A stretch of DNA of 64,000 bases. Source: Paenibacillus arenilitoris (GTDB taxonomy: Bacteria > Bacillota > Bacilli > Paenibacillales > Paenibacillaceae). The notes beneath the pieces are model-generated. The model had not been told where the DNA came from, did no database searches, and was given only the letters and a program-made list of their open reading frames with translations. The stretch covers positions 1 through 64,000 of the forward strand of contig NZ_JACXIY010000014.1 of assembly GCF_014705655.1 (NCBI RefSeq), written 5' to 3'. Made by a program: the position numbers and the translations under genes. Positions within the stretch are counted from its first letter, which is position 1; every line of letters starts with the position of its first letter. Below are positions 25,101 through 33,332 of the stretch, in pieces.

Positions 25101-25248
25101 TTTCCTTTTGATGGTACGTATTTCAAGTATTGAGACTAATGCCGCCTTCTCATCGGAATTCGACCCCGCAGGCACGGCTTAGTTTCAATTAGTGAAACTA
25201 AGCGCTCAGTACCAGTCATTTTTCTCATTTTAAATGCAATAGTTGAAC
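25070..25248. repeat. Four-dyad array A2 (TTTCAA-N3-TTGAAA family)
   Basis: Dyads are centred at 25077, 25128, 25190 and 25241: spacings of 51, 62 and 51 bases. The first is nested in the folD terminator; the fourth is degraded. The array sits between convergent genes. Confidence 0.85.
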
Positions 25249-25454
25249 TTACCGCAGCATGTGATCCGTCAGCCGATCCTACATCCATCGTTCGCGCTTG
25301 CCGATGCAAGCGATCTGTCTGCCATCGTTCGAGTTTACCGAGTATACGATCCGTAAGTCATTCCGTTTTTCCCCGTTCGACCGACGGAATCGACCGCCCC
25401 TCCTTTACCTCGCCACCGGGTACGCCGCTTGCCCATGACCATTCCGAGCGCGAA
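25249..25454. other. Intergenic region after array A2
   Basis: No gene. One isolated GCTTGC-N4-GCAAGC dyad at 25296-25311 and scattered GATCCGT and CCATCGTTCG repeats, possibly a decayed array. Confidence 0.4.
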
Positions 25455-25460
25455 AAAGAC

Positions 25461-25494
25461 GCCCCGGCCACGCACGAATGCGGCGAACCGGGGC
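25461..25494 (-). terminator. Terminator of the SLH nuclease gene
   Basis: GCCCCGG (25461-25467) pairs with CCGGGGC (25488-25494); on the minus strand GTCTTTTTCG follows. Confidence 0.75.
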
Positions 25495-25531
25495 AATTGC
25501 TTAGACGGATTAAAGCTTGCTTAACGCCTAA

Positions 25532-28500
25532 TTATTCCTTGCTCTTCATGTACTCCAGCACGGAAAGGAGCAGCGTAACGACCTCGGCCCTCGTTGCGTT
25601 TGCTAGCGGCTCGAACCGGTTGCCGCCCATCCCTTCGATTAAGCCCGCATCGTACGCGGCCGCAATGTACGGTCGCGCCCAAGCTTGAATGCTGCCCGCG
25701 TCCGCAAAAGACGGTACCGCATTCGGATCGACCGCAAGGCCCAGCGCGCGCACCAGAATGACGGTCATCTCCGTCCGCGTGAGCGGATTCGCCGGACGCA
25801 GCGTGTTATCCTCATAGCCTGCAATGACCTTGTCCTCTACCAATTTGGCGAAGAAGGCTTGCGCCCATGCCGGCACCTCGGCGGCATCCGCAAAGTTCAG
25901 TCCGTCGCCCGCCGCATCCTCGAGCTTAAGCGCTCTGCCGACCATCGTGATGAACTCGGCTCTCGACGCGTTGTCGTCGGGACGGAACGAACCGTCGCCA
26001 TAGCCGTTAACAATGCCCGTCTGCACAGCTTCCACGATCGACTCCGAAGCCCAGTGGCTGCCCACATCCGAGAAATTGACTTCCGGAGTCGGGGTTGGCG
26101 TTGGTGTCGGCGTCGGAGTTGGCGTCGGAGTTGGATTCGGAGTCGGATTCCCGCCCCCGTCGCCCGGCAGCGTACCGCCTTGAAGATCGACGATCCGGCC
26201 TTCGACGGCGGAGGTTGCCGCCGTGATCGTGCCGACCCGATCCAGCTGCTCCCAGAATACTTCGTAATCCACGATATTCATCTCATGCTGGCGGCCGTCT
26301 TCCTTCGCAGTCTTCATCGAACGGTAGAAATCGCCTCCGCCTGCCATAAAGGAATTCGTAGCTACAAAATAGTAGCCATTAAGATCGATTGGACTGTATG
26401 TGCCGTTTGCGTTCTTAATCTCGACTTTGATAACCCGCTCTCCTTCTTGCGTTACATTTCCATTCGCATCTTGAATCTCCGGTTTTTTCGTCGAATCATA
26501 GTAGAACCGCATGCCGGACACTTGCGGGAAGCGTCCTTGGCCAGTCTCGAGTCCGCTTACGCCATTCTCGAGCGCTTCTACAATTTCCTGCCCCGTCATC
26601 CTTAACGCGGTCAAGTTATTGCCGAATGGCATAACCGTCAGCAGCTCGCCGAGCGTAATATCCCCATCCGTTTTGCCGTCGGCCGTCTTCGAGATCGAGG
26701 CACGAATGCCGCCGCCGTTTTGGATCGCTACAAAACCTTTCACATCCATCGCTTGGAACTCCGGAATGCTCTTTACTTTGGCTAGCATACCGTCTGCCAT
26801 CAGATTGCCCAGATTCGTTTCCTTCGAACGGACATTGCTTCTCTCCCCGTCCAGGAATACATCCGTTCTTCCAATGACTTCGGCTTTCATTTCAGCCAAG
26901 CCGTCATTGTAAGGCGCCAGCAGCTGAAGCGCTTCTTCGTCAGCCTCGTACTTCGTAGAATCAAGCAGCACACCCTCCCAAGAAGTAAGCACGCCGTCTG
27001 CATCAAACGTCAAGTCCGCGCGGCCCAGGAATTTCCCGTAATCCTCAGCCTGCAAAATTATCGTCGGAACGTCGCCATTCTTCACCTCGACAGGCTCCGG
27101 CAGCTTCGTATGACTGTGGCCTCCGACAATGACGTCGATGCCCTCCACCTCATCGGCTAATTTTTTATCGAATTCATGACCCAGATGCGTCAACGCAATG
27201 ATTTTATTAATCCCTTCATTTTTAAGCATTGCAACGGCTTGCCCGGCTTTCTCGATATAATTTTCGAAAACGATATTTTCGCCCGGCGATGACAAGAACT
27301 TCGTATCTTCGGTCGTTAAGCCAAATACGCCGATCTTCTCGCCGCCGACCTCGAGAATGATTGCATCGTAAATCTTCCCGTCTGCAGCCGGTTTGCCAAC
27401 GGCTTGCTCAGCTACAAGTCCGCTAAGCTCAGGTTCATTGCCGAAGTCAATATTTGCGCTCACGAACGGAAATTGCGCCGCCTTTACGAAGTCTGCCAAA
27501 ACTTTCGGCCCTTTATCGAATTCGTGATTGCCGAAGGTCATCGCATCGTATCCGATTTTGTTCATAAATTCGAGATCCGCTTGTCCCGAGTAAGCGTTAA
27601 AGAACAGCGTACCCGAGAACACGTCGCCGGCATCCAGCAAAATCGTGTTATCTTCTTCGGCACGAATTTCTTTGATCGCCGTCATGCGCTGCGCGACATT
27701 CTCAAGATGCGCATGCGTATCGTTCACATGCATTAACGTCATGGAGAACGGCGATTCCTTTTTCCCTTCCAGGTCAACCTGTACGAGCAGCGGATCATGA
27801 TCGCTGACCCGTCCATGGCTCGTATCGAAATCGGCATTGATATGCACGATGTCGACATTGGAATAGGATTCAAGAGCTTTATTTACCAAAATATGATCCA
27901 ACGTTTGAGAGTTGCCTTGATAGATGTAAGAATATCGTTCATTCTCAGGCAGCGTATCCACCAAATTCGTTAGCAGATTGCCTTTTGTCAACTCCAATGT
28001 CTTTGAAAATTGAAAATCGTTCAAATCACCCAGCACAATGACATTCTCGCTCGCATCCTGCTCGTAGATCGATTGGACAAACCCATTTACGACCTCGGCA
28101 ATTTTATGGCGCTGCGCTTCGCTGCCAAGAGTATCCGGAAGAGGTTGAACCGCTCCGAACGGCGCTTCGTCTCCACCTTTGGAATTAAAATGGTTCGCGA
28201 TGATAACAACCTTCTCGCTTTTGAACTCGAACTCCGCGGCAAGCGGCTTGCGGGAATCTTCAAACGCCTCATTGTTCGGATCGATGCGGCCCGGATTATG
28301 AGACAGTCCATCGTCTCCATAGCTGACCGCTGTCGTCGCGCTGCCTTTACCGGCAGTTTTCTCGACCAGTTTGACGCGATCCTTATTATACAAATAACCG
28401 ACCCGGATATTGCCGCCAGGCGCCCCGCCGTCCTTGTTGTTCTCGGGAGCAACATCGGTATAGTCGTAATTAGGACCATCATTGTCGGAAATCGCCGCGA

Positions 28501-31132
28501 TTAAAGCTTCATAGCTTTGGCTGGCATCGGTAACTCCGTCATTGGTCGTACCGTTATTGTCCTGAACCTCGATCAGCGCGACAATGTCGGGACTTTTGAG
28601 ATTCGTGACAATCGCTTTCGCAATATTGTTTTTGCGCGTCGTTTCCGAGCTGCTGGGATTGTTCCAGAAATTCTCGATATTAAAAGAAGCGACCGTCAGC
28701 TTATCCTCCGCAGGTTCAATAGAAGTCACCATTCTTGAATTAGTACTAGGCGTTACAGCCGGAAGGGCTCCTTCAGGCGTCACCTTAAAATTGCTGTAAT
28801 CATAGGTCATTACGCCAACGATCGATTCGTTGAACTTGTCGCCCGTTTTTACCTTTTGCGGAGTCGGGTCCTTCGCGATGAGGATGCGCTGTGGATTAAG
28901 GTCTTCGCCTGTCAGGACAATGCCTCCCGCCGGAGTCATCTCTCCCGTCGCGGATGGTTCGCCCAGTACCACAGGTACTTCAAAATTAAACGGACCGACA
29001 ATATGCGCATCGTTTAATTGCACACGCATGCCTTCCAGACTTTCATAAAAGTCCAACGCATCCTCGGCAGGATCGAACACAGCCATTCCGTCATTATCAA
29101 TAGTGCCGGTCGGCTGAAGCCGGTCCGCTCCGATGACAACCGGTTCAGGGCGCGCGATGTCGCTTGCGATTTCCGAAATGGACGTTGCCGCGATTTGCGT
29201 CGTGGTCAAATCGTTTGCATCCGCGTAACCTTCCTCTTTCGCCTCTTGAACTGTACCTGAAATAGAAACTTGATCTCCAATACTGACTGTATTGGAGATT
29301 TTGGGCTCTACAAGAATGCCTTCCGACGTAGCGTCGTCGTTATCCCAATCCTCGATAGCGGCTTGTATATACCATTTGCCGTCACTGCGCTTCATTGTCA
29401 CAATACCCTCAACAGCCGTTACCGTATGGCCGACATATGGAGACACTTGCGCCGCCGATTGGATATCATGGATCATCAAGCCATCGTAAGATTGTTGCAG
29501 CTTGTAAGAGAAGGTGAATGTCTCGCTAGTCTCCGCTCCCGCAACCACAATTGCCGTAATAACAGTGTCTTCAGTAATTACAATCGGTGCCGAATAAGCG
29601 TTTGCTTCAATAAGATCAGGTACGCTTCCATCGGTCGAATAATAAATTTTCCCGCCAACGGCAGGCGTAGTCAAAGTAACGGTCGTATTATCCGGAACCA
29701 AGCCGTCTGGCGACGGATTGGCCGTTACGGCCAGCACCTTTTCTACGATATCGGAAGCCGAGCGAGGAATGATCATATATTTGCCGAACGAATAGGTGAC
29801 AACGCCGCTAATCCGCTCGTAGGTTTTTCCCTGCTCCAGCAGCGAAGACTTGACGATAAAATTGCCGCTCGCGTCTGTAACGGAATATTCGTTATATTGA
29901 TTTCCGGCTCCTACCGTTACCTGTTCGACTGTGACGAACTCCGCTTCAACGGCCTCTCCTACTCCCGAGCCTTGGATAAGCTCAGGCTCTGGAACGCCTG
30001 CATTCTCATCTTCGATGGTAACCGCACTAGTATCGACGATTAGTTGAGCCAACTCGAAGTATTGCTGTACCGTGCCGGATGCCCTTATGACATCGCCAAC
30101 TTCCGCGGCCAGTCCCGGTCCTCTTACGACGATGCCTCCAGATAAATCTTGTACATATAAATTCACTTGTCCGCCCGAAACTTCTTTATAGGTGACCTTC
30201 CCTTGAATAAGCGCGCTTGAGCCGGATGCCAGCACTCTGGCGTTCGCAATTTGCATGATGCCGCTTATCGCATAAGTAAAGGTCTTCGTTTCGCTGGTAG
30301 TTAAGCCATCTCTAGCAGCATAAGCCTCGATTGTCGTTGCCGAATCTACCAAAATGGGATTGCTGTAGAGAAGGAACTCATCCGTAGGCTCGTCCGCATT
30401 TAGGCGGTAATAAACACTAGCTCCTACCGTCGCTGTTTCAAGTACAACCTCCGTCCCTGCAGCCACGATGCCTGAACCGGGGCTTGCGGTTACGTTTTCC
30501 ACTACGCTGCCATAAGCGGAGTTGCGGGGCGAAGGGGGACCTGTTGTAAAATCAACGCTGTTGTCGTCCGTATCCTCCCCGCGGCTGCCTACCGCCGCCC
30601 CTTCGGCCGTCTTGCGGATGGCCGCCGTCGTATTCGATAACGGAGGAGTCGGACTTGTCTCGGATAGAGTCGCGGAACCGAAGCCGACCAAATCGATTCT
30701 GGCGCCCGTGCCGTCGACCAAATCTACTTTGCCGTTCGTCCCGCTCATAGGTATCGAGCCGGTTGCATCAGGCGTCGGCAGCTCCTTCGTTCCGCCGCTG
30801 CCGGCCGCTTGCTGAACCAAATAGTAGCCTTTTGCTTCAATGGACCCGCTCAACTCGGTCGATTGAGTGAATTCGCCGCTGGAACTCCCGTAACGCACGT
30901 CCCATCCGGACAGGTCGACACTGCTATTCGTCGGATTATACAACTCAATAAAATCATTTTTATACTCGGCCCCGCTGTTGCCCCCGCCCCCGTACACCTG
31001 CGAAATAACAACATGTCCGGCCTCCGCCGCCCGTACCGGCGCACCCAAACTTCCCAGCGCGCTTGCGGCGACCAGAACAGCCGCAAGCGTCATGACGGTC
31101 TGCTTCTTTATGCGAGAAATCCAATGCCGCAT
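25532..31132 (-). CDS. Secreted S-layer-anchored nuclease / 5'-nucleotidase multidomain protein
   Basis: 1866 residues. Order: signal peptide (about 1-35), lamin-tail-like domain (40-200), chitobiase-type beta domains (about 210-290 and 470-545), OB-like nucleic-acid-binding regions (290-465; 545-800). Then an endonuclease/exonuclease/phosphatase domain (810-1120; NIENF, GDLND, SDHDP), a metallophosphatase (1130-1360; NDTHAH, GNHEFD, GGHSHT), a 5'-nucleotidase C-terminal domain (1410-1640; NGGGIR), a Pro-Thr linker (1663-1683) and three SLH domains (1685-1866). The set implies a wall-bound enzyme that cuts extracellular DNA or RNA and dephosphorylates the nucleotides, for phosphate or nucleoside salvage. 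GAGGAG lies before the ATG. A Pho-box-like repeat upstream fits phosphate control. Confidence 0.93.
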   Translation of the reverse strand: MRHWISRIKKQTVMTLAAVLVAASALGSLGAPVRAAEAGHVVISQVYGGGGNSGAEYKNDFIELYNPTNSSVDLSGWDVRYGSSSGEFTQSTELSGSIEAKGYYLVQQAAGSGGTKELPTPDATGSIPMSGTNGKVDLVDGTGARIDLVGFGSATLSETSPTPPLSNTTAAIRKTAEGAAVGSRGEDTDDNSVDFTTGPPSPRNSAYGSVVENVTASPGSGIVAAGTEVVLETATVGASVYYRLNADEPTDEFLLYSNPILVDSATTIEAYAARDGLTTSETKTFTYAISGIMQIANARVLASGSSALIQGKVTYKEVSGGQVNLYVQDLSGGIVVRGPGLAAEVGDVIRASGTVQQYFELAQLIVDTSAVTIEDENAGVPEPELIQGSGVGEAVEAEFVTVEQVTVGAGNQYNEYSVTDASGNFIVKSSLLEQGKTYERISGVVTYSFGKYMIIPRSASDIVEKVLAVTANPSPDGLVPDNTTVTLTTPAVGGKIYYSTDGSVPDLIEANAYSAPIVITEDTVITAIVVAGAETSETFTFSYKLQQSYDGLMIHDIQSAAQVSPYVGHTVTAVEGIVTMKRSDGKWYIQAAIEDWDNDDATSEGILVEPKISNTVSIGDQVSISGTVQEAKEEGYADANDLTTTQIAATSISEIASDIARPEPVVIGADRLQPTGTIDNDGMAVFDPAEDALDFYESLEGMRVQLNDAHIVGPFNFEVPVVLGEPSATGEMTPAGGIVLTGEDLNPQRILIAKDPTPQKVKTGDKFNESIVGVMTYDYSNFKVTPEGALPAVTPSTNSRMVTSIEPAEDKLTVASFNIENFWNNPSSSETTRKNNIAKAIVTNLKSPDIVALIEVQDNNGTTNDGVTDASQSYEALIAAISDNDGPNYDYTDVAPENNKDGGAPGGNIRVGYLYNKDRVKLVEKTAGKGSATTAVSYGDDGLSHNPGRIDPNNEAFEDSRKPLAAEFEFKSEKVVIIANHFNSKGGDEAPFGAVQPLPDTLGSEAQRHKIAEVVNGFVQSIYEQDASENVIVLGDLNDFQFSKTLELTKGNLLTNLVDTLPENERYSYIYQGNSQTLDHILVNKALESYSNVDIVHINADFDTSHGRVSDHDPLLVQVDLEGKKESPFSMTLMHVNDTHAHLENVAQRMTAIKEIRAEEDNTILLDAGDVFSGTLFFNAYSGQADLEFMNKIGYDAMTFGNHEFDKGPKVLADFVKAAQFPFVSANIDFGNEPELSGLVAEQAVGKPAADGKIYDAIILEVGGEKIGVFGLTTEDTKFLSSPGENIVFENYIEKAGQAVAMLKNEGINKIIALTHLGHEFDKKLADEVEGIDVIVGGHSHTKLPEPVEVKNGDVPTIILQAEDYGKFLGRADLTFDADGVLTSWEGVLLDSTKYEADEEALQLLAPYNDGLAEMKAEVIGRTDVFLDGERSNVRSKETNLGNLMADGMLAKVKSIPEFQAMDVKGFVAIQNGGGIRASISKTADGKTDGDITLGELLTVMPFGNNLTALRMTGQEIVEALENGVSGLETGQGRFPQVSGMRFYYDSTKKPEIQDANGNVTQEGERVIKVEIKNANGTYSPIDLNGYYFVATNSFMAGGGDFYRSMKTAKEDGRQHEMNIVDYEVFWEQLDRVGTITAATSAVEGRIVDLQGGTLPGDGGGNPTPNPTPTPTPTPTPTPTPTPEVNFSDVGSHWASESIVEAVQTGIVNGYGDGSFRPDDNASRAEFITMVGRALKLEDAAGDGLNFADAAEVPAWAQAFFAKLVEDKVIAGYEDNTLRPANPLTRTEMTVILVRALGLAVDPNAVPSFADAGSIQAWARPYIAAAYDAGLIEGMGGNRFEPLANATRAEVVTLLLSVLEYMKSKE

Positions 31133-31185
31133 GTCCCTTTTTCTCCTCTCTCAATCCCATATTGGCACCAAACTACTATTCTGCC

Positions 31186-31212
31186 TTTACTAGAGTAGTA
31201 AAAAAATGTAAA
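31186..31212 (-). promoter_or_regulatory. Pho-box-like direct repeat and TTTACTA dyad
   Basis: On the minus strand TTTACA-N5-TTACTA (31212 to 31196) resembles the PhoP pattern of TTHACA repeats every 11 bases. An overlapping dyad TTTACTA-N3-TAGTAAA spans 31186-31202. Both lie about 55-80 bases before the nuclease start. Confidence 0.4.
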
Positions 31213-31278
31213 CCGGACATCAAACGGAAATGAAGTTCTAGTAAAACGAAAGCACCGATCGACGGCGGCAGCAACAAA

Positions 31279-31346
31279 AATCCCCTTGCCGCCAAACATG
31301 CACGCCATCCGGTTGCAGATTGTTCGCACGATGAAGCAAGGGGATT
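31279..31346. other. Long-range hairpin upstream of the nuclease gene
   Basis: AATCCCCTTGC (31279-31289) pairs with GCAAGGGGATT (31336-31346) over 11 bp around a 46-base loop. On the minus strand TTTTTG follows, so it could act as an attenuator in the leader. Confidence 0.4.
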
Positions 31347-31396
31347 ATACGGCTATGAGCCAAAGTCGAATGAGTCCATGTTAAATAACCTAACAC

Positions 31397-31416
31397 AATA
31401 CAATTAAAATTGTATT
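31397..31416. promoter_or_regulatory. AT-rich perfect palindrome upstream of the nuclease gene
   Basis: AATACAATT-N2-AATTGTATT, 9-bp arms. A regulator site is plausible; I cannot assign the family. Confidence 0.4.
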
Positions 31417-31478
31417 CCGTAACCTCCCCCCCAGTCAATCCGCTGAAACTACCGACTGGGTCTGCCTTATCGACCATG

Positions 31479-31519
31479 AAAAAAGACATGCCCTAACGCC
31501 TAGCGTTAGAAACATGTCG
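31479..31519 (-). terminator. Terminator of the second ABC exporter operon
   Basis: Two-part stem: GACATG/CATGTC outside and CTAACGC/GCGTTAG inside, followed on the minus strand by six T. Confidence 0.85.
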
Positions 31520-31546
31520 AATAAGGGTGTCGCATCGTTCGTTCAT

Positions 31547-33319
31547 TTAAGCGTTTTTTATTTCTTTCGCCGCTTCGGGCGCCGCCTTCTCACCTTTTTG
31601 AAGCTGGTACATCTTGAAATACCGCCCGCCCTGCGCCATGAGCTCGTCGTGATTGCCGCGTTCCACGATCTCGCCGCGGTGCAGCACCAGAATCTGATCG
31701 GCCTCGCGGATGGTGGACAGCCTGTGGGCGATGACAAGCGTCGTTCTCCCTTCGCTGACGACCTTCAGCGCCCGCTGGATTAACCCTTCCGTCTCGCTGT
31801 CGATGCTGGCCGTCGCCTCGTCGAGAATGAGGATCGCAGGGTCGAAGGCGAGCGCCCGCGCGAAGGAAATGAGCTGGCGCTGGCCGGAGGACAGCGTGCT
31901 GCCCCGCTCGACGACCTGCTCGTCGTAACCGCTTGGCAGCTGCTCGACGAACGGCGCCGCGCCGACGTCCTTCAGCGCGCTTTTGACCTGCTCGATGGAA
32001 ATATTTTTGTTGTACAGACTCACGTTGAACTTGATGTCTCCGGCGAACAAATACGGGTCCTGCAGCACGATGCCCATATGCTTGCGAAGCTCCTGCTTCG
32101 ACATTCCCGCGATATCGGCGCCGTCGATCGTGATGGCGCCTTCGTTCGGCTCGTAGAAGCCGAGCAGCAAATTCATGATCGAGCTCTTGCCCGATCCGGT
32201 ATGGCCGACGAGCGCGATCGTCTCCCCGCGGCGGGCTTCGAACGAAATCCCCTTCAGCACGTTCTCTCCCTTCTTGTAGGCGAACGTCACGTTATCGAAC
32301 TTCACGACGCCTTCCGGACGCTTCGCGCCGGACGCGTCCTCGACCTCCTTCCCGTCCATGTCCATGATCGCGAACACCTTCTCGGCCGAGACGAACGCCC
32401 GTTGCGCGTTCGTCAACTGGTCGAATATGCCGATGATCGGCTGGAAGATGCGTCCCAAATAATCGATGAACGCATAGAACACGCCGAACATGATCGAAGT
32501 CTCCAGCGACGCCCGGCCGAAATACCAAATGACGAGCGCCGTGACCAGGCTGCCGATCGTCCCGACGATGTTCCGGGAGGACAAGGAGAATACCCGGAAC
32601 TGCTTGATTTGATTCGCATAACGGTCCTCGTTCAGCGATTCGAATTCCTCGATCGTCTTCTTCTCGCGGCGGAACGCCTGAATGATCGGCATGACGGCGA
32701 TCGATTCGTTGATCATGGCGTTCATGTCGCTCAGCCTGGCTCGCATGACGGCAATATATCCTTTCGAATATTTCAGGTGCACGTACATAATGAGCGCGAA
32801 CAGCGGCGGCAGCAGCAGGCAGAACATCGCTAGGCGAACGTCCAGAATGAACAGCGCCGTAAAGATGCCCAGAAGCTGCACGAAGCTTACGACGAACGTC
32901 GCCATGAAGCTCATGAACAGGTCCCGGACGGCCTCCGTATCGTTCGCGATCCGGGATACGATTTGGCCGATCGGCGTATTGTCGAAATAGTTCAGCGGAA
33001 TGCGCTGAATATGCCGCATTAAATCCATGCGCATGTTTTTGATAATTTGCAGCGCCGTGGACTGAAGCAGATACGACTGCGTAAAATTGCCCGCGCCGGC
33101 AACCAGCAAAAGTCCCATATACGCGGCAAGCAGCCACAGAACGGGCGCCAGCTCTCCTGGCCCTTCCGTCAAATGCTTGTCAATGATCGTCTTGATAATG
33201 AATGGGCCGCCAAGCTCCGCCCCTACCGCGCAGCAAAGGATGAGCAGCGCTCCGATCATCCTGTACTTATAGGCGAGTGCGTAGGCGAATAGCCTTCTCC
33301 CCGTCGATTGTCCCTGCAC
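31547..33319 (-). CDS. Heterodimeric ABC exporter, YheH/BmrD-like subunit
   Basis: 590 residues: six membrane helices then ATPase. Walker A GHTGSGKSS at about 372, slightly degenerate signature LSSGQ at 476-480, Walker B LILDEATASID with catalytic Glu501, and an intact H-loop. The GTG at 33319 is chosen because AGGAGG lies 8 bases before it; a GTG three codons earlier overlaps that site. The intact glutamate plus altered signature complements the partner at 33333. The pair corresponds to B. subtilis YheH/YheI (BmrD/BmrC), a multidrug exporter. Confidence 0.9.
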   Translation of the reverse strand: MQGQSTGRRLFAYALAYKYRMIGALLILCCAVGAELGGPFIIKTIIDKHLTEGPGELAPVLWLLAAYMGLLLVAGAGNFTQSYLLQSTALQIIKNMRMDLMRHIQRIPLNYFDNTPIGQIVSRIANDTEAVRDLFMSFMATFVVSFVQLLGIFTALFILDVRLAMFCLLLPPLFALIMYVHLKYSKGYIAVMRARLSDMNAMINESIAVMPIIQAFRREKKTIEEFESLNEDRYANQIKQFRVFSLSSRNIVGTIGSLVTALVIWYFGRASLETSIMFGVFYAFIDYLGRIFQPIIGIFDQLTNAQRAFVSAEKVFAIMDMDGKEVEDASGAKRPEGVVKFDNVTFAYKKGENVLKGISFEARRGETIALVGHTGSGKSSIMNLLLGFYEPNEGAITIDGADIAGMSKQELRKHMGIVLQDPYLFAGDIKFNVSLYNKNISIEQVKSALKDVGAAPFVEQLPSGYDEQVVERGSTLSSGQRQLISFARALAFDPAILILDEATASIDSETEGLIQRALKVVSEGRTTLVIAHRLSTIREADQILVLHRGEIVERGNHDELMAQGGRYFKMYQLQKGEKAAPEAAKEIKNA

Positions 33320-33332
33320 GCTCGTCACCTCC

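Noticed and set aside
25296..25311. GCTTGC-N4-GCAAGC as part of another tetrad
   Set aside because: No partner dyads at 51 or 62 bp on either side.
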